Shown: one piece after another, positions 24,241 through 32,141 of the stretch
Layout: each line of letters opens with the position of its first letter
How positions within the stretch are numbered: position 1 is the stretch's first letter
DNA from: Bin87 sp963663945
Lineage (GTDB): Bacteria; Chloroflexota; Dehalococcoidia; Lucifugimonadales; UBA3495
Assembly (NCBI GenBank): GCA_963663945.1
Contig: OY760687.1
Location: 372,001 to 436,000 of the forward strand
Direction: 5' to 3'
Length of the DNA: 64,000 bases
Notes under the pieces: model-generated
Told to the model about the DNA's origin: nothing
What the model saw: the letters and a program-made list of their open reading frames with translations, nothing else
Databases searched by the model: none
Translations under genes and position numbers: made by a program

Positions 24241-24262
24241 CGGGGTCTGGTGACCCCGTTTT
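24241..24262 (+). terminator. terminator after the leader-RNA locus
   Basis: CGGGGT pairs with ACCCCG around a 6-base loop and is followed by TTTTG. It lies upstream of the separate rpsP promoter at 24320, so transcripts from 23960 probably end here. Confidence 0.65.
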
Positions 24263-24319
24263 GATTCCGAGGCCGTTCGCCTCCATGACGGTTTGCCCGT
24301 TCCCTGCGAACGATTTCGT

Positions 24320-24348
24320 TTGACAAACGTGAGGCAAATCCATACATT
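24320..24348 (+). promoter_or_regulatory. promoter of the rpsP operon
   Basis: TTGACA at 24320-24325 and TACATT at 24343-24348, separated by 17 bases, 40 bases before the rpsP start. Confidence 0.75.
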
Positions 24349-24387
24349 GGAATCCTGCGTATACCAATTCAGCAACACGGAGTTCAG

Positions 24388-24657
24388 ATGCTACGGATCC
24401 GCCTTCGGCGCATGGGCAAAAAAGGCCGCCCCTACTACCGAATCGTCGTCACGGAAAAGCGCAACCCCAGGGATGGCGCATATATCGACGGAATTGGCCA
24501 CTATGACCCCATGGCGGACCCGCCGGCAGTGACCTTGGACGAAAACCGCGCGGTCGAATGGTTGCGCAAGGGCGCTCAACCTTCCGACCCCGTCCGGCAG
24601 ATATTCGAACGAAACGACATCTTCAGCAAGGTCAACTCGGATGAAAGAGCTGATTGA
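24388..24657 (+). CDS. rpsP: 30S ribosomal protein S16
   Basis: An 89-residue small-subunit protein needed for 30S assembly. The family signature is MLRIRLRRMGKKGRPYYRIV at the N-terminus, then IDGIGHYDP and RAVEWLRKGAQPSD. ATG at 24388 has CGGAG upstream. The end overlaps the khpA start by 17 bases, which suggests translational coupling. First gene of an rpsP-khpA-rimM operon. Confidence 0.97.
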   Translation: MLRIRLRRMGKKGRPYYRIVVTEKRNPRDGAYIDGIGHYDPMADPPAVTLDENRAVEWLRKGAQPSDPVRQIFERNDIFSKVNSDERAD

Positions 24658-24868
24658 GTTCATCGCTCAGTCGCTGACGTCGAATCCCGAAGCCGTCAAG
24701 GTTACGGAATCTGACGAAGGCGACCAGATCGTCATTCGCCTTGAAGTGGCCCCCGAAGACAAGGGCAAGGTCATAGGGCGACAGGGAAGAGTGGCCCAGG
24801 CGATGCGGGTGCTCCTCCGGGTGGCAGCCGTCAAGGACGGCACCCGGGCCGTGTTGGAGATTGTCTAA
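24641..24868 (+). CDS. khpA: KH-domain RNA-binding protein KhpA
   Basis: A 75-residue single KH domain protein (YlqC/KhpA), an RNA-binding partner of KhpB in many bacteria. The GxxG loop is VIGRQGR near residue 47, preceded by LEVAPEDKGK. It stands between rpsP and rimM, the classic position. It overlaps rpsP by 17 bases and rimM by 8. Confidence 0.94.
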   Translation: MKELIEFIAQSLTSNPEAVKVTESDEGDQIVIRLEVAPEDKGKVIGRQGRVAQAMRVLLRVAAVKDGTRAVLEIV

Positions 24869-25439
24869 CCGCAATCGTTCCCGGCGTCGTCCAAGGCCGA
24901 CGTCGCCGCCTGTCCCGATCCCCGATGTGGAGCCGGAACCGCCCGACGGCGCGGTGGTCGTGGGCCGTGTGATCCGCCCGCACGGGTCCGACGGCACCCT
25001 CAGGGTACAGCCGCATTCCGACAACCCCGCCCGGTTCCAGGTTGGCGGCTGCCTGACCGTCGCCGGCAAAACCCGAACCATCTCGGAATTCCGGCCGCTG
25101 CCCGGGGGTTACGCCCTGCTGCGCTTGGACGGGGTCGAAGATGTTGACGCCGTTCGCTCCCTGGGCGGACAGTGGCTGGTGGCGCCGGTCGAAACCGCGC
25201 CTGATCTGCCGCCGGGCGAGTACTACCATTACCAACTCGTCGGTCTGAACGTGGTCACCGACGAGGGCGAAAACCTGGGTACTCTGCGGGAAGTGCTGAT
25301 TACCGGGGGCAACGACGTTTACGTAGTGACGTCCGACACCGGTAAGGAAATACTGCTGCCCGCCGTGGCGCACGTGGTACAGGACGTGGACCTTTCGCTG
25401 GGCCGGGTCCTCGTCCACCTGATCGACGGTTTGCGCTAG
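24861..25439 (+). CDS. rimM: ribosome maturation factor RimM
   Basis: A 16S processing factor that binds S19 during 30S assembly. VVVGRVIRPHGSDGTLRVQPHSDNP (in two stretches, residues 31-55) is the RimM N-terminal motif, and the PRC-barrel part shows EYYHYQLVGLNV and ILLPAVAHVVQDVDL. The frame opens with TTG at 24861, overlapping khpA by eight bases, giving 192 residues with a basic, proline-rich extension of about 25 residues. A GTG at 24926 would remove that extension; the true start is not settled. Confidence 0.93.
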   Translation: MSNRNRSRRRPRPTSPPVPIPDVEPEPPDGAVVVGRVIRPHGSDGTLRVQPHSDNPARFQVGGCLTVAGKTRTISEFRPLPGGYALLRLDGVEDVDAVRSLGGQWLVAPVETAPDLPPGEYYHYQLVGLNVVTDEGENLGTLREVLITGGNDVYVVTSDTGKEILLPAVAHVVQDVDLSLGRVLVHLIDGLR

Positions 25440-25457
25440 CAGCCCGTTAGCTGCTAG
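25436..25457. terminator. hairpin over two convergent stop codons
   Basis: CTAGCAGC pairs with GCTGCTAG around a 6-base loop. The arms contain the rimM stop and the moaE stop, so it sits exactly at the convergent junction. There is no T-run on either side, so its strength as a terminator is doubtful. Confidence 0.4.
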
Positions 25458-25936
25458 TCGTCCCCGACGGCTGCCGCGTGCCGTTCCGCATGGGCGTGCT
25501 GATGCTCAGCCTCGTCCGCGAACTCGTGGTCCTCGCACGCCACCCAGCGGGAACCGTCCGCGAACCATTCCTTCTTCCAGATGGGAACGATGGTCTTGAT
25601 CCGGTTCACGGCCTCGTGACAGGCCTCGAACGCCGCGATCCGGTGGGGTGACGCCACCGCCACTATCAGGCTGATGTGGCCAACGTCCACGCGGCCGGTG
25701 CGGTGGGCGATGGTGATGTCCTCGATGCCGTAGTCGGCGCAGAGACTGTCCCGCACTTCCTCAAGCTTCTTGATGGCCATCACGTCGTAGGCCTCGTATT
25801 CCAGCCGGGTAACTGTCTTGCCGCCGAAGTTGTCCCTCGTGGTGCCGAGGAAGGTCACCACCGCCCCGTTGCCGTCCTTGCGCACGGAGTCGGTCACCGC
25901 CACGGGATCCAGGGGTTCGTCAGTCAGGATGATCAT
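25454..25936 (-). CDS. moaE: molybdopterin synthase catalytic subunit
   Basis: Transfers sulfur from MoaD to precursor Z to form molybdopterin. Family motifs are GAVVTFLGTTRDN (24-36), LEYEAYDVMAIKKLEE, IAHRTGRVDVG and PIWKKEWFADGSRWV, the last holding the active-site lysines. At 160 residues it has a normal core plus a histidine-rich tail (HEFADEAEHQHAHAERH) that could bind metal. It starts 3 bases after the moaD stop, with GGAGG inside the moaD end. Confidence 0.95.
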   Translation of the reverse strand: MIILTDEPLDPVAVTDSVRKDGNGAVVTFLGTTRDNFGGKTVTRLEYEAYDVMAIKKLEEVRDSLCADYGIEDITIAHRTGRVDVGHISLIVAVASPHRIAAFEACHEAVNRIKTIVPIWKKEWFADGSRWVACEDHEFADEAEHQHAHAERHAAAVGDD

Positions 25937-25939
25937 GGC

Positions 25940-26188
25940 TCAGCGACCTCCGCTAACCGGGGGAATCAGGCAAACCTCGTCGCCGGGGCTCAAGGCTTGA
26001 TCGTCGTCCGCGTACTCGGCGTTCACCGCCACCACGATGCGCACCTCGGGCGGTGCCAGTCGCGGATGCAGGGCCCGCACCGCATCGGAAAGGACACCTA
26101 CCGTCGCGTCATCCGGCACGTCCACGGTGACCAGCGAGGATCCGGCGCGCTCCCGGTACAGGGCGAACAGTCGAACGTCAAATTGCAT
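25940..26188 (-). CDS. moaD: molybdopterin synthase sulfur-carrier subunit, with GGR tail
   Basis: An 82-residue ubiquitin-like sulfur carrier. VRLFALYRERAG at the start and DEVCLIPPVSGG near the end match MoaD. Functional MoaD ends in Gly-Gly, which is adenylated and thiolated; here one extra Arg follows (GGR stop). Either the tail is trimmed, as in a few fused or extended MoaD proteins, or the reading is atypical. ATG at 26188 is chosen because the upstream part of the frame crosses a repeat element. It is followed at once by moaE. Confidence 0.9.
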   Translation of the reverse strand: MQFDVRLFALYRERAGSSLVTVDVPDDATVGVLSDAVRALHPRLAPPEVRIVVAVNAEYADDDQALSPGDEVCLIPPVSGGR

Positions 26189-26267
26189 ATCAGTTTGGAT
26201 TATGGGCGGGCGGCTGTTGGGTGTCAACGGCGGCGTTAGTCCACCGGCGCCCGCTTTGGGCAGTTCA

Positions 26268-26373
26268 TCAGAATCAGGATTAGCTGGATTTATGGATTCG
26301 CAGGATTGGGAGTGCTCTGCCCCTAATGGTCTCAATCCCGTCAATCTCGTAATGCGGGAAATCCCGATTCTGA
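26268..26373. repeat. AATCAGGATT palindromic element, copy 3
   Basis: Arms TCAGAATCAGGATT (26268-26281) and AATCCCGATTCTGA (26360-26373) pair with one mismatch. It fills the gap between the amidase gene and moaD. Confidence 0.75.
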
Positions 26374-26452
26374 CGATTCACGAAAGTGGAAACGCACCAG
26401 CGGCAGTAGTTACTGCGCGCTGTTGGCGCCGGCTTACGCGCATCCATCCGTG

Positions 26453-27802
26453 TTACAGCGGCGGGTTCAGCGACACGTCGAGCACGGTCTCGCACCAGGC
26501 CGCAGCGGACAGGAGGCGCGCTTCCGCAAAGGGAGACGCCACCATTTGGATGCCCAGGGGCACGCCGGACTCGGCCAGGCCGGACGGCAGGGCGATGGCC
26601 GGGAAGCCGCACGACGTCCACGGGCCCTGGAAGGCCGGGTCTCCGGTGTTGGTGCGGTCGGCCTGCGGGGGCGACGGCGCGCCCGGCGTGAGCAGCACAT
26701 CGCATTGCCTGGCGGCCTCCTCCATGTCCGTGGTGAATTGCCGCCGACGCTCCAGGGCGCGGGAGTACTCGATCCCGTCAACCTCCAGGCCCTCGGCCAA
26801 CATCGCCCGCAGCTTGGGCTGGTAGTCCTCGGCCTGCCGGCGGTACATGGGCTCGTGGAAGGCCGCCGCTTCCACCGCCATGATCAGGCGCTGGTCCACG
26901 TAGGCCGATTCTATGCTTTCCTCCAGCGGAATCTCCTCGATCTCCGCGCCGGCTTCGGCCAACTGTTCGGCCACGGCGTCGAGGTGCCGACGGCTTTCCG
27001 TATCCGAGCCCTCGTAGAAGTAGCGGCGCAGCAGCCCGATGCGCGGCGGCGTCGGTTCCGCGATGGCCGACAGGTAGTCGCCCACGGGCTCCCGGGAGGA
27101 CACCGGATCGGATACATCGGGTCCGGCCATGACTTGGAGCAGCAACGCCGCGTCTTCCACCGTGCGCACCAGCCAGCCCACGGTGTCCAGGTTCCAGCTC
27201 ACCGGCACCACGCCGTAGCGGCTGACTCGGCCGAATGTTGGCTTGAACCCCACCACGCCGTTGTAGGCGGCTGGGCGTAGCACCGAGCCCACCGTCTGGG
27301 AGCCCAACGCCGCAGGACACATCCGGGACGCAACCGCCACGGCTGACCCGCTGCTGCTGCCGCCCGGCGTGTGCGCCGGGTTCCACGGGTTGAAGGTGGG
27401 CGACGGGTCCAGGCACGCGAACTCAGTGGTCACCGCCTTGCCGAGCATCAACGCGCCAGCCTTCCTGAGCAGGGTCAAAGACGTGGCGTCGTAGTCGGGC
27501 ACGAAGTCCTTGTAGACCTCGCTGCCCGCTTTCGTCGGAATGCCGGCGGTGTAGTAAATGTCCTTGAGCCCGATGGGAACGCCGTGGAGAGGTCCCAGCG
27601 GCCGTCCCTCGGCAACGGCAACATCGGCCTGTCGGGCGTCGGCGAGTACCGTGTCGCGGTCAACGTACACCCACGCCAGGAGGCGTTCGTCCAGGGCTTC
27701 GATGCGATTGAGGCAGGCCTCTGCCAGTTCGACGGCAGTCAGTTCGCGCCGGGCGATGGCGCGGGCCGCTTCCGCGGCAGTGAGTTCGTTGGGATTGGGC
27801 AT
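26453..27802 (-). CDS. amidase (amidase-signature family)
   Basis: A 449-residue hydrolase of carboxylic amides. The Ser-cisSer-Lys triad is visible: Lys in VPIGLKDIYYTAG (about 80), the linker GGSSSGSAVAVAS (about 147-159) with cis-Ser, and nucleophile Ser in QTVGSVLRPAAY (about 172). It starts ATG at 27802, 12 bases after the PaREP1-like gene in the same direction. The family includes GatA, but no GatB is present and the tRNA-specific context is absent, so it is more likely catabolic; the substrate is unknown. Confidence 0.93.
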   Translation of the reverse strand: MPNPNELTAAEAARAIARRELTAVELAEACLNRIEALDERLLAWVYVDRDTVLADARQADVAVAEGRPLGPLHGVPIGLKDIYYTAGIPTKAGSEVYKDFVPDYDATSLTLLRKAGALMLGKAVTTEFACLDPSPTFNPWNPAHTPGGSSSGSAVAVASRMCPAALGSQTVGSVLRPAAYNGVVGFKPTFGRVSRYGVVPVSWNLDTVGWLVRTVEDAALLLQVMAGPDVSDPVSSREPVGDYLSAIAEPTPPRIGLLRRYFYEGSDTESRRHLDAVAEQLAEAGAEIEEIPLEESIESAYVDQRLIMAVEAAAFHEPMYRRQAEDYQPKLRAMLAEGLEVDGIEYSRALERRRQFTTDMEEAARQCDVLLTPGAPSPPQADRTNTGDPAFQGPWTSCGFPAIALPSGLAESGVPLGIQMVASPFAEARLLSAAAWCETVLDVSLNPPL

Positions 27803-27814
27803 GATTTGCCTTTC

Positions 27815-28168
27815 CTAATCCAAGAGGGCGAGCATCAGAGCAACGAAGCGGTGCACGAGCGGGCGATCGTAGGTGATGTCTTCGTCTTCCATGGTGCCGT
27901 TGTAGAAGTTGGAGTGGAAATGTTGGGCGGCGAGAATCCCCGTCCGTAACCGTTCATCGTCCATCTCGTCAGCGATCAACCTGGCGGCGTTGATCAATGC
28001 CCGGTGCGTCCCGTGTTCCAGATCACGTTGCTGTGCCACCGCCATGATCGCGTGCGCTGCCGCGCCCCACAGTTTCTCGGAGGCCTGCAAAGTGTCTCCG
28101 ACCGCGAACTCGCGATCGGAGGCGGCCAGGAACTCCTGGGCGGTCTGGGTGTGGTCTCGAACTAGCAT
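27815..28168 (-). CDS. PaREP1/HEPN-like small helical protein
   Basis: A 117-residue helical protein with the block QASEKLWGAAAHAIMAVAQQ (residues 28-47) and HGTHRALINAARLI. The phrase LWGAAAHAI and the following HG(T/S)H are shared with the protein at 34242-34598, so the two are paralogs. They fit the PaREP1 group of the HEPN superfamily, whose function is not known. It lies between two amidase genes on the same strand. No clear ribosome site precedes ATG 28168. Confidence 0.6.
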   Translation of the reverse strand: MLVRDHTQTAQEFLAASDREFAVGDTLQASEKLWGAAAHAIMAVAQQRDLEHGTHRALINAARLIADEMDDERLRTGILAAQHFHSNFYNGTMEDEDITYDRPLVHRFVALMLALLD

Positions 28169-28207
28169 GGGGGCATTTTCTCGGAGGCCATGTGGCAGAT
28201 ACTCCGA

Positions 28208-29632
28208 TTATACGCCGGGCGGCCGGCGCTCGCCCCAGTCCGTAGCCTGTTCGTAGGCGTAGGCGGCTCGAAACAGCGTGGTCTCGTCGAACGCCCGGCC
28301 CGCGATCTGCAGCCCGATGGGCAGGCCGGAGGCCGTGTAGCCGCAGTTGATGGACAACGCCGGCAGGTTCGCGAGGTTGAAGGGAGCGGTGAACCCGCGG
28401 CGTCCCTTGAATCCGGCGATAACGTCCTCCTTGGTTCCCAAACCGGTGGATTGCGGTATCAGCGTGGCCGGAACGGAAGACGCCGGCATGATCAGCACGT
28501 CCACGTCATCCAGCGCCGCCAGTATCTGGCTGCGCAGCACGTCGCGCAGCCGGGCCGATTTCTGGTAAACCTTGGCCGGAAGGATGCTGCCCATGAGAAG
28601 GCGCACCTGGTTGTTGTGGTCCAACTCCCGCAGTCGGTCGGTCGAGATGATGTCCCAATTGAGCATGGCGGCATCGCTGCTGATGATGCCATAGGAGATT
28701 TCGGACGAATTGACTATCAGCGGGATCGACACCTCGCTTACATCGGCGCCCAGACCGGCCAGGACACCAGCCGCCGCGATAACGGCATCCCGTACCTCGG
28801 GGTCGTTGGCGTCGGTGTGCACGCGCTCGGATATCAGGCCGACCTTCAGGCCCTCGATGTCGCCGTCCAGAGCGGCGGCGTAGTCGGGTACTGGCACGTC
28901 CCACGACTGCGGATCCCGGGGATCGTGTCCGGCGATGGCGGCCAGGGTGTGAGCGCAGTCGGTGACGGTGCGGGAAATCGGGCCGGCCGTATCCATGGAC
29001 CAGCTGGCCCCGAACACCCCATGCCGGCTCACCAGGCCCAGGGTCGGCCGGATGCCGACGAGGCCGCAGAATGACGCGGGGCCGCGGATGCTGCCGCCGG
29101 TGTCCTCGCCCAGTGAGGTGGCGCACAGGAACGCTGCGGTGGCGGCTCCGGAACCGCTGCTGGAGGTGCCGGGGTTGCGGTCCGTGTCCCAGGGGTTGCG
29201 CGGCCGACCGTAGGGGTGGCGGAAGGCGTCACCGCTGGCGTATTCGCTCATGTTGAGCTTCCCCAGCAGCACCGTGCCGGCTGCCTTCAGGCGCTCCATG
29301 ATGGTGGCATCCTCATCGGGAATGTTCTCTCCGAGGATGGTGGATCCATTGGTGGTCAGGATGCCGGCGGTGTCGAACTGGTCCTTGACGGCGACCGGAA
29401 CGCCGTGGAGCGGGCCTCGGCGGTTGCCGGCCGCGATCTCGGCATCGGCGCGGCGGGCGTCCTCGCGGGCGCGGTCCGCGGTTACGGTGATGTAGGAAGC
29501 GTAGTTGCCGTCGAGACTGGCGATGCGCTCCAGGTAAGCTTCGGTGGCCTCCAGGGACGATATTTCACCGGCGGCGATGCGCTCGCCCAACTCGGTTGCC
29601 GACAGGTAGCAGAGGTTCGAATCGGTCATCAT
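28208..29632 (-). CDS. amidase, GatA-like, paired with a GatC/AtzG-like subunit
   Basis: A 474-residue amidase-signature enzyme. Lys in VPVAVKDQFDTAG (about 82), TSSSGSGAATAAF (about 155-167) with cis-Ser and nucleophile Ser in DTGGSIRGPASFCG (about 179) give the full triad. It starts with ATG ATG at 29632, overlapping by four bases (ATGA) a short GatC-like gene. That arrangement, small subunit then amidase, is known for AtzG/AtzE-type biuret pathway enzymes, so a two-subunit catabolic amidase is likely; the substrate is not known. Confidence 0.92.
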   Translation of the reverse strand: MMTDSNLCYLSATELGERIAAGEISSLEATEAYLERIASLDGNYASYITVTADRAREDARRADAEIAAGNRRGPLHGVPVAVKDQFDTAGILTTNGSTILGENIPDEDATIMERLKAAGTVLLGKLNMSEYASGDAFRHPYGRPRNPWDTDRNPGTSSSGSGAATAAFLCATSLGEDTGGSIRGPASFCGLVGIRPTLGLVSRHGVFGASWSMDTAGPISRTVTDCAHTLAAIAGHDPRDPQSWDVPVPDYAAALDGDIEGLKVGLISERVHTDANDPEVRDAVIAAAGVLAGLGADVSEVSIPLIVNSSEISYGIISSDAAMLNWDIISTDRLRELDHNNQVRLLMGSILPAKVYQKSARLRDVLRSQILAALDDVDVLIMPASSVPATLIPQSTGLGTKEDVIAGFKGRRGFTAPFNLANLPALSINCGYTASGLPIGLQIAGRAFDETTLFRAAYAYEQATDWGERRPPGV

Positions 29633-29832
29633 GGAGCCTCCTGCTTGCGCGCCGTTGCGGACACGATGATTGGCAGCGGTTGGATGTTGGCAACGTCAGG
29701 TTCGGTGATGGCCTCCAGGGCCTCGAGGAGGCCGTTCAGAGATTCCTTCACCTCCGCGACCAGATCGTCGGGGATATTGATGTCCGCGGCTTTTGCCAAA
29801 GCCCGAACATCGGCGTCGTTCAAATCTGCCAC
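29629..29832 (-). CDS. GatC/AtzG-like small subunit
   Basis: A 67-residue helical protein, LNDADVRALAKAADINIPDD near the start and LPIIVSA near the end, similar in shape to GatC and AtzG, which stabilise their amidase partners. I take GTG at 29832 as the start since GAGGTG lies just upstream; the longer frame to 29895 has no better signal. The stop overlaps the downstream amidase start by four bases, which supports a joint complex. Confidence 0.65.
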   Translation of the reverse strand: MADLNDADVRALAKAADINIPDDLVAEVKESLNGLLEALEAITEPDVANIQPLPIIVSATARKQEAP

Positions 29833-29963
29833 TGGGCACCTCACATGGTGGGGTAGGAGCAAAGGGACCCGGCATTCGGGTTCCTGATTGCGCAATTTTG
29901 GCGGGGCACGCCAACCATTGTCAACAAGGCTCCCGATCTCAGCAAGAGCTTTTCAAAGTCCAC

Positions 29964-30043
29964 CCGTCGTTCCCGCGTAAGGGGAACCCAGAATGGCGCT
30001 GTGCACAACGGACGCTGGTTTCCTGCTTTCCCAGGAAAGACGG
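29964..30043. repeat. inverted-repeat element of the GTCATTCC type
   Basis: CCGTCGTTCCCGCG at the left pairs with a matching region ending in GAAAGACGG at 30043; the layout resembles the element at 59382-59485. The 29833-30445 gap holds only repeats: this one, short tandem repeats of about 18 bp (GGTTTGGGAATGAC type) at 30041-30110, and the element at 30130-30255. Confidence 0.55.
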
Positions 30044-30129
30044 TTGGTTTGGAAACGGCGGTTGGTTTGGGAATGACAGGTGGTTTGGGAATGACGGTTT
30101 GGCGGTGTGCAGGTTGCCAAAGTAGCTTT

Positions 30130-30255
30130 GAAAAGGCCCTGGCGCCTGACGCGCACCCATTTTGTCATCGCGAGGAGCGGTGCGACGTGGCGCTCTTGTT
30201 CCAGCGGTAGCGTTCCTAGCCACAACGAGATTGCCGCGCTGGGCTCGCAATGACA
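30130..30255 (-). repeat. MITE-like TCATTGCGAG element, full copy
   Basis: Reverse-oriented copy of the 144-bp element at 35649-35792. Shared landmarks are TCATTGCGAG, GCGCGGCAATCTCG and CCACGTCGCACC/CCACGTCGCCCC, with terminal AAGGCCCTG. A third, partial copy is at 59993-60024. Confidence 0.65.
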
Positions 30256-30445
30256 GTTCCAGTGAAACCGGGTTCGGATGAGGGCTCCCTCCCGAGCGTG
30301 GCTCAAGCATATTGCTGACTATCCCGGATAGCCAGGCGTCCAACAAGGGCGTTCGGCGGATACGTTCAAGGCTACTGAGCGCAGGAATAGGTGGTAAAAT
30401 TGCCGCCGGTCTGTTTAGTCTCCACTTTCCGTTACCTCAAGATCC

Positions 30446-31750
30446 ATGCGCTACCAGGTCGCACAACCGACACGCCAGCTCATCAGGGTGAGGAACTTCA
30501 TTCAGGAGTTCTCGTTGCCCTTGATTCTGGGTGTTGTGCTGGGACTGGTTGCCGCCAACGTCAACCAGCACTGGTATGAGACTGTGGTGGATTTCCACCC
30601 GCTGGGCGACCATGCCTACGTGTTCGGGCACGCGTTGACCATCCACTTCATCGTCAACGGGATGTTCATGTGTCTGTTCTTCGGAGTCGCGGCCAAGGAG
30701 ATCACCGAATCGACGCTGCCGGGTGGAGTGCTGAACCCGCTCCGTAGAGCCATAAATCCGCTGGCTGGAACGCTGGGCGGCGTGTTCGGCCCGGTTGGGA
30801 TGTATTTTGCCCTCACCTGGGTCTTCTACGGTGGCACCGACGATTTCGGCGCGGTGGCCAACGGTTGGGCAATACCGACCGCCACCGACATCGCGCTGGC
30901 CTGGCTGGTGGCACGGGTGGTGTTCGGACCGCTTCATCCCGCAGTGAACTTCCTCCTGCTGCTGGCGGTGGCCGACGACGCCATCGGGTTGGTCATCATC
31001 GCCGTGTTCTATCCGGACCCGCTCCACCCGGTGGAACCGATCTGGCTGCTCTTCACGGTGGGCGGGATGGCCGCCGTGTACATCCTGCGGCGCTTCCGGG
31101 TGCGCTGGTGGCCGGTGTATATCCTCGTGGGTGGGGCCCTTTCCTGGATCGGCCTGGCCAAGGCGGGCGTGGAGCCGGCGCTGGCCCTGGTGCCGATCGT
31201 CCCGTTTTTGCCCCACGCCGGACTCCACGAGGGCAAAACTGATGAAGAGGAGCACAGCCACGAAGCGGGAGGCGCGCCGCATCCCGCCGCCTCCGAGCAT
31301 CACGCGCACAGCGTCCTGGAGCAGTTCGAGCACCAGTTGAAGCTGTTTGTGGACATCGGCCTGTTCTTCTTTGCCTTCGCCAATGCGGGAGTCGCCTTCA
31401 CCAGCATCGGGTGGGTCACTATGATGGTGCTGGTGTCGCTAATAGTGGGCAAGGCGATTGGCGTGACGCTGCTATCGTGGCTGGCGTCTCTGGTCGGCTT
31501 CCCGCTGCCGCCGGGCATGGGCGTGCGTCACCTGGTGGTAACCGGAGTGATTGCGGGCCTTGGGCTGACGGTGGCGCTATTCGTGGCCGGCAAGGCGTTC
31601 CCCGGGGACTCGCCGTTCCAGGAACCGGGCAAGATGGGCGCTGTGTTGAGCATAGGCGCCGCACTGGTGGCATTTGTCCTGGGCAAGGTATTGCACGTCC
31701 GTCAGGAGGGCCTCCGGTCCAGAATAATGTTCCCTTGGATTCGCCGCTGA
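30446..31750 (+). CDS. nhaA: Na+/H+ antiporter NhaA
   Basis: A 434-residue inner-membrane exchanger, about 12 hydrophobic segments. Family signatures are NGWAIPTATDIALAWLVAR and LLLAVADDAIGLVIIA, the latter holding the paired transport aspartates. It is about 40 residues longer than typical NhaA: a hydrophilic loop (about 257-297) with many His, Glu and Asp (EEEHSHEAGGAPHP, ASEHHAHS) separates the two halves. No cytosolic partner is encoded beside it. ATG 30446; the upstream gap is repeat-rich and shows no strong ribosome site. Confidence 0.95.
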   Translation: MRYQVAQPTRQLIRVRNFIQEFSLPLILGVVLGLVAANVNQHWYETVVDFHPLGDHAYVFGHALTIHFIVNGMFMCLFFGVAAKEITESTLPGGVLNPLRRAINPLAGTLGGVFGPVGMYFALTWVFYGGTDDFGAVANGWAIPTATDIALAWLVARVVFGPLHPAVNFLLLLAVADDAIGLVIIAVFYPDPLHPVEPIWLLFTVGGMAAVYILRRFRVRWWPVYILVGGALSWIGLAKAGVEPALALVPIVPFLPHAGLHEGKTDEEEHSHEAGGAPHPAASEHHAHSVLEQFEHQLKLFVDIGLFFFAFANAGVAFTSIGWVTMMVLVSLIVGKAIGVTLLSWLASLVGFPLPPGMGVRHLVVTGVIAGLGLTVALFVAGKAFPGDSPFQEPGKMGAVLSIGAALVAFVLGKVLHVRQEGLRSRIMFPWIRR

Positions 31751-31823
31751 CGCCCGCCAGGCGGTCGGCTGGTCCATTCGCCGTCGCCTTGCAATTGATC
31801 TAACCTGAGAGGAGGACACGCCG

Positions 31824-32117
31824 ATGGCATTGATAGGTGTACTGACCCACCATTGGGCGAAGGAAGATGTGGTAGAGGAGGCGAAGGCGCTCCTGGACCG
31901 CAATGGAGTGGCCCAGAGCCATGCGCCCGGCTTCGGAGCCCGTCATACCTTCATCTCGCTGGCCGATCCCACCAAGATCTCGACCCTGGTTACCTGGGAC
32001 AGCAATGAGATTTACGACGCGTGGCGAGCCAGTCCCGAACGCGCCGTCGCCATGGCCGGCGCGGAAGAACTGTGGTCGCGCCCTCCCGAGTCGGAGCGCT
32101 TCGAGATGCAGGACTGA
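31824..32117 (+). CDS. ABM-type (dimeric alpha/beta barrel) protein
   Basis: A 97-residue protein of the antibiotic-biosynthesis-monooxygenase fold (LVTWDSNEIYDAWRASPER). Members include heme-degrading and quinone monooxygenases, but the active residues differ too much to name a role here. ATG 31824 has AGGAGG upstream. It follows nhaA by 73 bases on the same strand and faces the BioD-like gene. Confidence 0.7.
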   Translation: MALIGVLTHHWAKEDVVEEAKALLDRNGVAQSHAPGFGARHTFISLADPTKISTLVTWDSNEIYDAWRASPERAVAMAGAEELWSRPPESERFEMQD

Positions 32118-32141
32118 CCCTGGGTCAGGGCGGGTTCACCC

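Larger units (their letters stand above)
23967..24262 (+). ncRNA. candidate structured RNA / leader transcript
   Basis: Downstream of the promoter an almost perfect ribosome site (AAGGAGGTGAT, 23991-24001) is followed by two short ORFs. A long stem then forms between about 24027-24055 and 24121-24149: CTGGGGCGA at the base pairs with TCGCCCCAG, and inside it the two differences T/C and G/A give G-U pairs, while only three positions fail. Inside the loop, CGAC and GGG pair onward with GTCG and CCC. The transcript would end at a terminator (24241-24262). I know no RNA family that fits. The features are seen; the RNA itself is an inference. Confidence 0.55.

Noticed and set aside
30041..30110. 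A short CRISPR-like array
   Set aside because: The ~18-bp repeats (GGTTTGGGAATGAC) are directly joined without spacers and only two to three copies exist; this is a simple tandem repeat.
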